NCBI RefSeq assembly: GCF_001428525.1
Contig: NZ_LMHW01000001.1
Location: 372,705 to 436,704, forward strand
DNA: 64,000 nucleotides
From: Flavobacterium sp. Root186
Lineage (GTDB): Bacteria > Bacteroidota > Bacteroidia > Flavobacteriales > Flavobacteriaceae
Direction of reading: 5' to 3'
Positions within the stretch are counted from its first letter, which is position 1, and the number at the start of each line of letters is the position of its first letter. A program made the position numbers and the translations under genes. This document shows positions 1-8,633 of this stretch, piece by piece. The notes below the pieces were generated by a model. That model worked only from the letters and a program-made list of their open reading frames with translations. It had not been told where the DNA came from and did not search any database.

Positions 1-1132
1 AGTAATTGCCCGACCAGCCGTCGAAACCATCGCTTGTTGGGTAGATATAATATTTTTTTGTTTTGTTGGAGTACAGAATTTCAGGATCGGCATAATAACC
101 TTCTAAAACCGGGTTATTATTTACTTTTGGATATTTTTCGGGCATTCCCCATTTGTCTGTAATTCTCTTTAATTCAGAGCGTGTTATGGGTAAAATTGTA
201 CCATGACGCGGATTAAAATCCATCGAAATATCATTATCGATTACCGTAAAGTTCTCCAAATCTTTGGTTTTAGTAAACTGATATCTCCCTTTTGTATAGA
301 CATCGTACATCAGAATATATTCATCTGAGTTGTTTAGTTTAAAAACGCTGGAACCTTCAACACCATCTTTTGTCTGCTGCAGGTAATTATCATTTTCTGT
401 CCATTTTCCCGAAGTCAAATCATTAGTTGTGGCAACTTTTATTCCTGCTGTTTCCGTTTCAGTTTTATAGAAAAGATGATAAACACCATCTTTTTCAATT
501 ATATCGCCATCAATGCAGGCTCTTTCTGATTTTGGCACAAATAATAATTTTGGAGCACTTTCCAGAGCTGTGAAATCTTTATTCGCATAAGCGTAATAAA
601 TTTTATCCGGGCCTCCTGCATATTGCAGACTAAAATAAATTAAATATTTTCCTGCTTTTGCATCATAAATAGTCTGCGGTGCCCAAACACGCTTTAGGTT
701 TTCGTTTCCTGAAAAAGTTGTTTGAATATTTACCACGCTGCTTTTCCAGTTTACCAAATCGGTGCTTTTTAGCAAAACCATGGCACGATTGCTGTCCCAG
801 CCTTTTGAGGAAGTCATGTCGGTTAAAACCATATAAAACGTTTTTCCGTCGTCTCCTCTTAAAATATGCGGATCGCGAACGCCTCCGGTTGAACTGATTA
901 TTTTGCTGTCTAAAACGGGTTTATTATCATTGAGATGATAATAATGATAACCATCGGCACTTACGGCAAAACGAACGGCTTCTTCCTCGACAGAATTTCC
1001 GGTAAAGTATACAAACAAATAGGCTGTTAAATCTTTTTCTGCAATTACGGGCGGAATTCCTTTTGTATTCTGGGCTTGTAAAAAATTAAAAAATATCAAA
1101 AATAATACAAGACTAAAAGGTGTTTTCTTCAT
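1..1132 (-). CDS. GH43-family glycosidase, two-module, C-terminus cut off by window start
   Basis: The 377 visible codons begin with a clear signal peptide (residues 1-21, ending LQAQ) and continue into a five-bladed GH43-type fold. GGVRDPHIL near residue 87 carries the expected catalytic-base Asp, later blades include VWAPQTIYD and DGDIIEKDGVYHLFYK, and EGSSVFK is a candidate acid site. At about residue 347 a second blade-like start appears (GYYADPEILYSN), so the protein probably has a second GH43 module beyond the window. GH43 enzymes are mostly alpha-L-arabinofuranosidases, beta-xylosidases or exo-beta-1,3-galactanases; which one this is cannot be told here. The start codon overlaps the stop of the upstream GH27 gene by one base (TAATG), so the two are translationally coupled. 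It is the last visible gene of PUL1. Confidence 0.8.
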   Translation of the reverse strand, partial: MKKTPFSLVLFLIFFNFLQAQNTKGIPPVIAEKDLTAYLFVYFTGNSVEEEAVRFAVSADGYHYYHLNDNKPVLDSKIISSTGGVRDPHILRGDDGKTFYMVLTDMTSSKGWDSNRAMVLLKSTDLVNWKSSVVNIQTTFSGNENLKRVWAPQTIYDAKAGKYLIYFSLQYAGGPDKIYYAYANKDFTALESAPKLLFVPKSERACIDGDIIEKDGVYHLFYKTETETAGIKVATTNDLTSGKWTENDNYLQQTKDGVEGSSVFKLNNSDEYILMYDVYTKGRYQFTKTKDLENFTVIDNDISMDFNPRHGTILPITRSELKRITDKWGMPEKYPKVNNNPVLEGYYADPEILYSNKTKKYYIYPTSDGFDGWSGNY

Positions 1133-2499
1133 TATTTTTTACTTTTTAATTGATATAAAACAGAACTGTGCGGTTTTAAATCGGCTGCAAAAATGGCTGC
1201 TGTAACTTTAGATTTTTCGTTTGTCCACATATTCAAAACATCAGCTTCTCCCGAAATGCCAAGATCAGAAAGATTTACCGAAACATTTTGTGAAGCAATA
1301 TCAGAAATATTAAATAATGCCAGATAAATACTTCCGTCTTTTGGATTTTTTGAAGTCACGGCAATTTTGCCCTCTTTCTGAAAAAGCTGTTTTACACCTG
1401 TACTTTCATTATGCATTTTCACCACATTTTTGTTGGTTAATAATGATAAAGTAAAAGCGTCGTTACTCGGTAAATCCCCACCAAAAAACAATGGTGATTT
1501 GAAGATATTGAAAAACGTGATCAGCGTATATTGTTCGTCTTTTGTTAAACGAGTCATTCTGTCTTCGCCGCGTTCTCCTCTTACTGAAATACGACCAAGC
1601 GGAATCATATCGCAATCCGGCCATGTCCCCGGTGCAATATAGGGATACCATTTTTGCTCAACATCCATTAAATGAGTGATGTGCGGCCAAGTGTCCCAAA
1701 CATCATCTACCATACGCCACATATTGGCATGCGAGGTTACGTGTGGGGCGGCTTCGATTGGAGTTTCTCCAGGCGAAGTACTTAAAACAATTTTGCGTCC
1801 GCATTGGTCAATTGCATTTCTAATTAAGTTGATTTCGCCTTCGTGGTATGGTCTTGATAAATCGTCAATTTTAATAAAATCAACACCCCATTGCGCATAC
1901 AATTCAAAAATAGAATTGTAGTATTCCTGTGCTCCCGGTTTATCTGCAATAATTGTATAATTGTCTTTTAACCATTCGCATTGCAAAGCTGTGGTATAAA
2001 TTTGGTCAGCTGTAACTCCATTTGTGCCTTTTATTGGGAGTTTATCTTCAACAGCCTTTTTAGGGATTCCGCGCATGATATGGATTCCGAATTTCAATCC
2101 TTTTTTATGAATATAATCTGCTAAAGGTTTGAATCCCTGTCCGTATTTTGCTGACGGAAAACGATTTACGGCTGGTAAATATCTTCCATACTGATCAATT
2201 ACATAACGCGGATCTGTTTGGTTGTAACCACCAGCTTTGTCGTTTTCTACAAACCATCGAATATCTACAACGACATATTCCCAGCCAAATTTCTTTAGGT
2301 TTTTTGCCATATAATCGGCATTGGCTTTTACTTCATGTTCTTCAACGGTTGGTCCATAGCAATCCCAGCTGTTCCAGCCCATTGGCGGGGTTTGTGCCCA
2401 TTGTTTGAATTCGTCTTTTTTGAAGGTTTTGTTTTGTGAATTGGCTGAAATTATTACCAAAAACAATCCTAAAACCAATATTGTATTTTTTATTTTCAT
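1132..2499 (-). CDS. GH27 alpha-galactosidase / beta-L-arabinopyranosidase-like
   Basis: A 455-residue secreted enzyme with signal peptide at residues 1-21. The N-terminal TPPMGWNSWDCYG is the hallmark of family GH27 (alpha-galactosidases and related beta-L-arabinopyranosidases). DFIKIDD places the likely nucleophile at Asp212, and WRMVDDVWDTW matches the family acid/base motif (Asp266). Length is normal for a catalytic barrel plus a C-terminal beta-sandwich. In PUL1 it probably trims terminal alpha-galactose or arabinopyranose from side chains. It is downstream of GH2 and coupled to the GH43 gene. Family assignment is firm; the exact sugar is open. Confidence 0.88.
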   Translation of the reverse strand: MKIKNTILVLGLFLVIISANSQNKTFKKDEFKQWAQTPPMGWNSWDCYGPTVEEHEVKANADYMAKNLKKFGWEYVVVDIRWFVENDKAGGYNQTDPRYVIDQYGRYLPAVNRFPSAKYGQGFKPLADYIHKKGLKFGIHIMRGIPKKAVEDKLPIKGTNGVTADQIYTTALQCEWLKDNYTIIADKPGAQEYYNSIFELYAQWGVDFIKIDDLSRPYHEGEINLIRNAIDQCGRKIVLSTSPGETPIEAAPHVTSHANMWRMVDDVWDTWPHITHLMDVEQKWYPYIAPGTWPDCDMIPLGRISVRGERGEDRMTRLTKDEQYTLITFFNIFKSPLFFGGDLPSNDAFTLSLLTNKNVVKMHNESTGVKQLFQKEGKIAVTSKNPKDGSIYLALFNISDIASQNVSVNLSDLGISGEADVLNMWTNEKSKVTAAIFAADLKPHSSVLYQLKSKK

Positions 2500-2583
2500 A
2501 TCAAATAAATGTAAATTTCACATTTTAAATGTAATAATTTATTTCGGGTTACCAATCATATATCCAAATACAGCGTCGATCAG

Positions 2584-2650
2584 ATGTCCCGATGGGACAT
2601 AAAAATTCATGATCCCTAAAATAGCTACCGATGAATTGTTCCTAAGGAAC
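2584..2650. repeat. REP-like palindromic repeat block
   Basis: The GH2-GH27 gap contains small palindromes: ATGTCCC-gat-GGGACAT (2584-2600) and GTTCC-taa-GGAAC (2638-2650), with AATTCAT/ATGAATT arms (2604-2610 and 2630-2636) between them. The phrase CTACCGATGAATTG followed by TCCTAAGGA resembles CTACCGATATGAAAC followed by TCCTAACGGA at 20786-20815, so both belong to one dispersed family. Confidence 0.55.
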
Positions 2651-2793
2651 ATTTTTACATTGATAACTATTTTACATTAATGTAACCTCAACTGATTTCA
2701 ACCGTTAGCTGTCGACCTATAGTTTCTACGGAACATTTTTACCAATACCTATTTTACATTAATGGTAACCTCAATTGGTTTTAACCATTGGCT
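2646..2793 (-). repeat. Imperfect tandem duplication of the GH2 gene 3' end
   Basis: Positions 2646-2710 repeat 2730-2793 with point differences. The right copy holds the last codons and TAG stop of the GH2 gene. The left copy, just downstream of the stop, still reads as a degenerate version of the same C-terminus but has lost one base. Both copies are preceded by GGAACATTTTTAC. This looks like a recombination or slippage scar next to the REP-like block. Confidence 0.7.
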
Positions 2794-5169
2794 TGTAAAG
2801 GTTACTTTAATTGGCTGCGTTTCTCCTGTCGTCTGAATATAAGCTGCAATATGACCGTGAAATACTCGCTGTACATTATCTGTATAATCTGTCATGTCGC
2901 TGTTGTTTCCTGCTTCAAGTCCTAATAAAGTTCCCGGGCCGCTTATCGTGCAAGTCACTTCGTTATCTGAAAGCATTACAGGTAAACCGTTTTGATCTTT
3001 TACCTGAACCATTATTTTAGCAACGCCTTTGTCTTTAGAAATCGTGATATTTTTATCGGCAATTGTTAATTCAACTGGCTGCTGCGTTGTTGTAATCGAA
3101 TATCTGCTTACTTCTTTATCGTCTTTGCTTAAACCAATTACTTCTAATTTTCCTGAAGCAAAAGGAATATCCCAATACATAATTCCGGTTTTTTCGTCGT
3201 ATGGTTTTGTTTCACCAACTACTTTTCCGTTTAGTTCCAAACGTGCTTTTGCAGCGTTGGTATAACAAACTACACGAATCTTTTCTCCATCTTTATAATT
3301 CCAGATTGCCCACGCATCTTTAGAAATATCTTTTTCATTTTTTAGCGGATAAGTTCCAATATAAGCCATTGGTTTATCTGACCATAATGACTGACGGAAA
3401 TATCCTCTTGGTTTAATAACGCCTGCAAAATCAATCAAACCGGAGTAAAATCCTCTAGAAGGCCATCTTCCTGATTCCCCTAAATAATCAATTCCTGTCC
3501 ATAAAAACTGTCCGAAAATATGTTTGTTGTTTTTTACGGCAAGCCAAGGATCCATATCGTGTACGTTTTCACTTCCGAAAATGACTCTGTTTGGATATTT
3601 TTCGTGATCTGATTGGTATTTACTTTCTGTATAATTATATCCTGTAATGTCTAAAGCTCCCGGATATTCTGTTTCGTTAGACATTGCAACTCCTGCTAAT
3701 CCCGCAGTTGTCGGACGTGATTTATCGTATTTTTTTACTGCTGCTACCAAACGTTTTGCAATGGCTCCGAGACGCATAGCATCTGGCGCATCTTTTTTGT
3801 AACCTCCATAAGCTGCCTGCCCGAAACCTTCTTTTCCTTTATCTAAAACCGGATGCGAATAAGGATCGTTTGGATAATCTACTTCATTACCAATGCTCCA
3901 TCCAAAAACCGATAAATGGTTTCTGTCTCGACGAACAAAATCTTCTAAATCTTTTTCTCCGTATTCTGCAAAAATATCAAACGAACCTTCAAATCCGGGA
4001 GTTCCGTAATTCCAGCCTTCCAGCCATTTACGTTTTGGGAATTCCCATTCGTCATAAGCTTCATTTAAAACTAAAATTCCTAATTGATCACAAAGTTCAT
4101 AGAAAACCGGAGCTTGCGGATTATGACTTGTACGGATTGCATTTACGCCAATTTCCTTAAGTGTTTTCAATCTTGTTTCCCAAACTTCGCGCGGTACTGC
4201 CGAACCTAAAACTCCGGCATCGTGATGCAGACAAACGCCTTTCATTTTCATCCATTTTCCGTTTAAGGCAAAACCATTATTCGGGTCGAAAGTAAAAGTT
4301 CTAAAACCTGTTTTTGTTACGGTTTGATCGATTTGTTTACCATCTTTTAAAACGGTTGTTTTAAGCTGATATAAATTCGGGTTTTCTAAATCCCAAATTT
4401 GAGGATTTTTTATACTTAATTTAGTTGAAATTTTTCCACTTTGATTGGCTGCAACTTCAACTTTAGAAGAAGATTTTGCAACAGATTTTCCATCTTTTGA
4501 AATCAATTCGTTTACAATAGTAAGGCTTGATTTTGTTTTTAAACCGTTTTCTACATCAACCTCAACATTTAAAGTTCCTGTTCCGTTTTTTACTTCCGGA
4601 TAAGCGTAAACTCCCCATTGCCCAATATGAACAGGATTTGCATATACCAACCAAACATCTCTGTAAATCCCTGAACCGGTATACCATCTTGAATCGGCAC
4701 TTTGGCTGTGATCAACACGAACAGAGATTGTGTTTTCTCCTCCAAATTTCACGTATGCAGTCGCATCATAAGCAAAAGAAATATAGCCGTTTGGACGTTT
4801 TCCTAACGAATGTCCGTTGATAAAAACTTCACTTCTGTTGTAAACGCCTTCAAAGTATAAATAGACTTTTTCTCCGCTTTTACTCTGCGGAATAGTTACT
4901 GATTTTCTGTACCAGGCAATTCCGCCCGGAAGATATCCTGTACAGCTTGCAAGCGTTGGGCTCAATTGTCCTTTTACGCTCCAGTCGTGCGGTACATTTA
5001 CCTGCTGCCATTTGCTGTCGTCAAAGATTGTATTTTTTGCATCTGGAGTTTCCTGAAGATTGAATTTCCAGTTGTCATTTATTTTTTGTGAATCTCCAAA
5101 CGATACTTGACTGCTCGCAGACAGACACGAAAAGAGTAAAACGGGGATTAAAATTTTCTTAGTTAACAC
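2749..5169 (-). CDS. GH2 beta-galactosidase-like enzyme
   Basis: An 806-residue secreted GH2 glycosidase. After the signal peptide (about residues 1-20) come a sugar-binding jelly roll, an Ig-like domain, the TIM barrel and C-terminal beta domains of the DUF4982/Big type. Catalytic residues are visible: acid/base Glu429 in IGNEVDYP and nucleophile Glu534 in FGSENV. The start is GTG at 5169: an in-frame stop lies just upstream, and no ATG would preserve the signal peptide. With its GH30 neighbours it probably removes beta-linked galactose from oligosaccharides in the periplasm; other GH2 activities (glucuronidase, mannosidase) are less likely but not excluded. The 3' end has been partly duplicated downstream. 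Confidence 0.88.
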   Translation of the reverse strand: MLTKKILIPVLLFSCLSASSQVSFGDSQKINDNWKFNLQETPDAKNTIFDDSKWQQVNVPHDWSVKGQLSPTLASCTGYLPGGIAWYRKSVTIPQSKSGEKVYLYFEGVYNRSEVFINGHSLGKRPNGYISFAYDATAYVKFGGENTISVRVDHSQSADSRWYTGSGIYRDVWLVYANPVHIGQWGVYAYPEVKNGTGTLNVEVDVENGLKTKSSLTIVNELISKDGKSVAKSSSKVEVAANQSGKISTKLSIKNPQIWDLENPNLYQLKTTVLKDGKQIDQTVTKTGFRTFTFDPNNGFALNGKWMKMKGVCLHHDAGVLGSAVPREVWETRLKTLKEIGVNAIRTSHNPQAPVFYELCDQLGILVLNEAYDEWEFPKRKWLEGWNYGTPGFEGSFDIFAEYGEKDLEDFVRRDRNHLSVFGWSIGNEVDYPNDPYSHPVLDKGKEGFGQAAYGGYKKDAPDAMRLGAIAKRLVAAVKKYDKSRPTTAGLAGVAMSNETEYPGALDITGYNYTESKYQSDHEKYPNRVIFGSENVHDMDPWLAVKNNKHIFGQFLWTGIDYLGESGRWPSRGFYSGLIDFAGVIKPRGYFRQSLWSDKPMAYIGTYPLKNEKDISKDAWAIWNYKDGEKIRVVCYTNAAKARLELNGKVVGETKPYDEKTGIMYWDIPFASGKLEVIGLSKDDKEVSRYSITTTQQPVELTIADKNITISKDKGVAKIMVQVKDQNGLPVMLSDNEVTCTISGPGTLLGLEAGNNSDMTDYTDNVQRVFHGHIAAYIQTTGETQPIKVTFTSQWLKPIEVTINVK

Positions 5170-5212
5170 TATATTTTATTTTTAGTTAATTTCTTGTTTC
5201 AAGTTTTAGGTT

Positions 5213-5294
5213 AGTATTCAGTGGTCAGTTTTTTAGTGTTCAGTTTTCAAACCAAACCAAAGACTGAACACTAAAAAACTGAACACTGATCACT
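5213..5294. repeat. Long intercistronic inverted repeat (GH30-GH2 gap)
   Basis: Two 32-base arms (5213-5244 and 5263-5294) pair with only three mismatches around an 18-base loop. The arms are built from the repeated word AGTGTTCAGT. The right arm includes the TGA stop of the upstream GH30 gene, so the hairpin forms at the stop codon in the mRNA. It lacks a strong U-tract, so it may be an RNA-processing or stabilising hairpin more than a simple terminator. Confidence 0.8.
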
Positions 5295-6873
5295 GCATCT
5301 CCCCCACAAATGTCACTACAGACCTTGCGGGTATTTCTAAATCATTAATTTTTTGAGTTGCTGTTCTTTTTAAGTTTGAATTTTCAGATGTTATATAAGG
5401 CGTTAATTCGCTGTTTTTTACGGTTCCTTTTGATAAATCAAACTTGTATTTTTGGGGAGATTTTCCGCAGTTAACCGCTACTATAATCAGTTTTTTATTG
5501 GCTGTGTCTTTATAAGCAGTCAGCATTACGTCGTTTGCTGCGTCTAATTCGTTTTGGTTTGGAACATCAATTCTCAACATTCCCGGACGAACGAAAAGAG
5601 AATAATTTCCTAAAGCCCAAAGCAATTTTGAATCGTGGAATTCTCCGTCGTTTCTAACATAATTAGGTTCGGTTCCTCCGTTGCTTTTTCCGTCGTCGAG
5701 GTAAATCAAGCCGTCTTTATAATCAACTCTCGTAAGAGAGGTCCACCATTGCCATGAAGCAGCGTTGGCAACAGCAATATCATTGTGAATTAACCGTGCT
5801 ACGAACAAAGCAGTCTGCATTCCTAAATCTCTTCCTCCGCCTGAACCTCCTGGAATTTCTGCTTCTCCCGGGTTTTCTAAAATACAGTATTCAGACTGCC
5901 AATATTTTAATCCCGGATTTTGTTTAATACTTGCTGCGATTAGCTTTCGGCTTAAAACCTGTTTATCAACCGGCCAGGTTGTAAAATAACTGTGGCCAAG
6001 AATGACATTTTTTACATTTGGAAGTTTTGAAATATTAGTCTTGGTTTTCCCAAAGAAATAATCGATTTGATTATCTCTGTTTTCTGCATTAACATTTTCA
6101 TACAAATAATTGACTTGGGCGGCTTCGGCAACAACAATTTCTGTACTCATTTTATTGGCTTTGAGTTTATCAGAAAGTGATTTTGTTAAAGCATAAATTT
6201 CTTCGTTTGCGGCCGGAGTTCCTTCCTGACTGTTTTTATCTCCGTTATTAGGCATCCATTCCCATTGTGGTTCGTTTATTGGGCTTATGTAATCGAATTT
6301 GATTCCTTCTTTTTTCTCCAATCCCTGAATACTTTGAACTAAGAAATCGGCAAATTTTGGAATTGCACCATCTTTTAGATTCAGTTTATTCTTTTGGGAT
6401 GCAAAAGATAATCCGTTGTTTGTCATAGAAACGGGCGGACTATTTGTAAAAATCAGGAATTTATCGACACCCCTTTTTTTGGCTGCCTGCAAAAACCATC
6501 TCTGCCCTTCTTGTTTTGTAAAATCGTAAGTTCCGTCGGCATTTAAGAAACATTCGCTTCTTCTCCATTCGTCAGAAACTTTGCTGTTTTCTCCTTGCTC
6601 TGTACTTCCCGCTCCAAGATTAAATCTCCAGATGGAAAGCCCTATTCCTTTTGGATTTCCTTCTGCATCAATTTCTTTGCTAAAAAGTAAATCGGCAATA
6701 GCGTTCTTTTTCTGCTCCGGCCAATTTTTCCCCACAAACTGAGTTCTCCAGGCATCAGAACCTCCAAAACCGTCCATGGTTTGTACAACATTATCTGTGC
6801 TGATGATAGCAGTTCGCTGTGCAAATGACAGCGAACTTGTTATCAATAAAAGCGAGATATATATTTTTCTCAT
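5290..6873 (-). CDS. GH30 endo-glycosidase (first of two, nearest GH2)
   Basis: A 527-residue secreted enzyme with signal peptide at residues 1-18. It has the GH30 catalytic barrel with acid/base Glu201 in SPINEPQWEW and nucleophile Glu328 in YWQSEYCIL, plus the C-terminal beta-domain seen in GH30 (ends ARSVVTFVG). It is a clear paralog of the next gene upstream; both share the GGxDxGRDLGMxxAL-type stretch and SWQWWT. GH30 members with this layout include endo-beta-1,6-galactanases, beta-1,6-glucanases and xylanases. The GH2/GH27/GH43 context favours beta-1,6-galactan, which is inferred. The protein lacks a lipobox, so it is probably periplasmic or released. Confidence 0.85.
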   Translation of the reverse strand: MRKIYISLLLITSSLSFAQRTAIISTDNVVQTMDGFGGSDAWRTQFVGKNWPEQKKNAIADLLFSKEIDAEGNPKGIGLSIWRFNLGAGSTEQGENSKVSDEWRRSECFLNADGTYDFTKQEGQRWFLQAAKKRGVDKFLIFTNSPPVSMTNNGLSFASQKNKLNLKDGAIPKFADFLVQSIQGLEKKEGIKFDYISPINEPQWEWMPNNGDKNSQEGTPAANEEIYALTKSLSDKLKANKMSTEIVVAEAAQVNYLYENVNAENRDNQIDYFFGKTKTNISKLPNVKNVILGHSYFTTWPVDKQVLSRKLIAASIKQNPGLKYWQSEYCILENPGEAEIPGGSGGGRDLGMQTALFVARLIHNDIAVANAASWQWWTSLTRVDYKDGLIYLDDGKSNGGTEPNYVRNDGEFHDSKLLWALGNYSLFVRPGMLRIDVPNQNELDAANDVMLTAYKDTANKKLIIVAVNCGKSPQKYKFDLSKGTVKNSELTPYITSENSNLKRTATQKINDLEIPARSVVTFVGEMQ

Positions 6874-6888
6874 TTATTTTTTTGTTTT

Positions 6889-6983
6889 TTTAACCGCAAA
6901 GACGCTAAGTTTTCGCAAGGTTCGCTAAGTTTGCTGTCAGCTTTGCGAACTTTGCGATTTTTCTTTGTGTCGTTTGCGGTTAA
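6889..6983. repeat. Long intercistronic inverted repeat, CGCAAAG word family
   Basis: The gap between the two GH30 genes is almost filled by an imperfect inverted repeat. The left arm begins TTAACCGCAAAGACGCTAAG and the right arm ends TTTGCGGTTAA, with internal CGCAAGGTTCGC and TTTGCGAACTTTGCG words. The same word family recurs at 22950-23048 between lutA and lutB. Confidence 0.75.
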
Positions 6984-6994
6984 TTTTTTTATTC

Positions 6995-8632
6995 TTACTT
7001 ATAACTCCCAACAAAAGTCACAACAGCCCTCGCAGGAATTTCAAAACCCGCTGCATCAACTGCAGTTCCTTTTTTCAGGCTTAAAGTTTCAGAAGTTGTA
7101 TAAGGCGTTAATTTGTTATCAACCAAAGCTCCTCCTGCAAGATTTAATTTATAGGCTTTCGCCGATTTGCTGATATTAACGGCAACAACAACCAGCTTTT
7201 TATTCGCTGCATCTTTGTATGCGGTTACCATTACATCATTCACGGAAGTGGCATTATCTACATTCAGAATCTGTACTCTTACCATTCCCGGTTTTACAAA
7301 GAATGAAAAGTTCCCTAATGCCCAAAGTGTTTTTGAATCTCTGATATAACCATCGGTTTTACAATAATCTGAGTTTCCGGCACCGTTGCTTGCGCCATCA
7401 TCTACGTGAATTAAACCGTCTTTGTAATCGCCTCGGCTAATGGCTGTCCACCACTGCCATGAAGTAACTCCGCCAACTGAAACATCTGTATTGATGATAC
7501 GCGCTGTCCAAAGTGCTAAAGACATTCCTAAATCTCTTCCTGATCCTGCACCGCCCGGTAATTCTGAAGTTCCAGGGCTTTCCAGAACACAGTATTCAGA
7601 CGACCAAAGACTGATATTTCCGGCTCCCTGAATTCTTGAAGCTGCTAATTGTCTGGACGAAACCATTTCGTTTAAAGGCCATGCCTGCCAGTAACTGTGT
7701 GCTGAAATGGTCTTTTTTACGTTACTTAATCCGCTGATTTTTTTAGATGAATTGGCTCCAAAGAAATAATCAACCTGGTTGGATCTGCTTTCTTTTCCTG
7801 AAACTGTTTTATACAAAGGTTCATACGCTCCAGCTTCGCCAACAACGATTTGTGCTTCAACTCCTTTTGATTGTAATTTTGGAGATAAAATATTTACGAA
7901 GTTGTAAATGTTAGCATTTGTAGCCGGAGAACCTTCCTGATTTGTTCCGTCCCACTCATATTGCGGTTCATTAAACGGGCTTACATAATCGATTGTTAAA
8001 CCTTGTTCTGTTTTTAATTTATCTAAAGAGTTTGCCCAGAAATCAGCCAAATCTGGCATTTTTCCATCTTTTAAATTGTAAAATTCTTTGATCGTAGCGT
8101 GTGCTTTTCCATTTTGGGTTAAGTAAACAGGTGCGCTATTGGCAAAGGCCAATAATTTTTCGACACCGCGTTCTCTGGCTGCTTTCATAAACCAAACCTG
8201 TCCTGCTTGTTTGTTCATATTGTAACTTACACCATCTGTTGTAAAACATTCAGTACGTCTCCATTCATCTGTAATATCACTGGCATCTCCTTGCTCTGAA
8301 CTTCCTGCTCCGAGATTAAAACGCCATAATGATAATCCAATTCCTTTTGGGTTTCCATTGGCATCAAAATCTTTGCTGAACAATAAATCGGCAATTTTGT
8401 TTCTTTTGTCTGAAGGCCAGTTTTTCCCGATAAAGTTACACTGCCACGCATCAGAAGCTCCAAAGCTTTCCATTGTCTGCAAAGGCATATCCAGATTTAC
8501 ATCTAATTCTGCCGTTCCGGATTCTGAATTTGAATCTCCGTTGTTTTCAGAATCGCAGCTTACTAATAAAGTGCTGACGAAAAGCAAGCCTGCACACAGC
8601 AGACTTACTTTATTGTTATTTAAAAACTTCAT
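6995..8632 (-). CDS. GH30 endo-glycosidase, surface lipoprotein form
   Basis: A 545-residue GH30 paralog of the adjacent gene. It has a lipoprotein signal (LLVSC, lipid Cys about residue 26) followed by an acidic Asp/Ser/Glu/Asn-rich linker, which in Bacteroidota favours surface display. Catalytic Glu222 lies in SPFNEPQYEW and Glu346 in WSSEYCVLE. Starting the attack at the cell surface before SusCD import is the probable role. Its start follows the susD stop by one base, so the two are translationally linked. The likely target is a beta-1,6-linked galactan; other GH30 specificities remain possible. Confidence 0.86.
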   Translation of the reverse strand: MKFLNNNKVSLLCAGLLFVSTLLVSCDSENNGDSNSESGTAELDVNLDMPLQTMESFGASDAWQCNFIGKNWPSDKRNKIADLLFSKDFDANGNPKGIGLSLWRFNLGAGSSEQGDASDITDEWRRTECFTTDGVSYNMNKQAGQVWFMKAARERGVEKLLAFANSAPVYLTQNGKAHATIKEFYNLKDGKMPDLADFWANSLDKLKTEQGLTIDYVSPFNEPQYEWDGTNQEGSPATNANIYNFVNILSPKLQSKGVEAQIVVGEAGAYEPLYKTVSGKESRSNQVDYFFGANSSKKISGLSNVKKTISAHSYWQAWPLNEMVSSRQLAASRIQGAGNISLWSSEYCVLESPGTSELPGGAGSGRDLGMSLALWTARIINTDVSVGGVTSWQWWTAISRGDYKDGLIHVDDGASNGAGNSDYCKTDGYIRDSKTLWALGNFSFFVKPGMVRVQILNVDNATSVNDVMVTAYKDAANKKLVVVAVNISKSAKAYKLNLAGGALVDNKLTPYTTSETLSLKKGTAVDAAGFEIPARAVVTFVGSYK

Positions 8633-8633
8633 T

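Noticed and set aside
1430-6824. Plus-strand and alternate-frame short frames across PUL1 enzymes
   Set aside because: They are shadows of the minus-strand GH genes and show no protein-like features.
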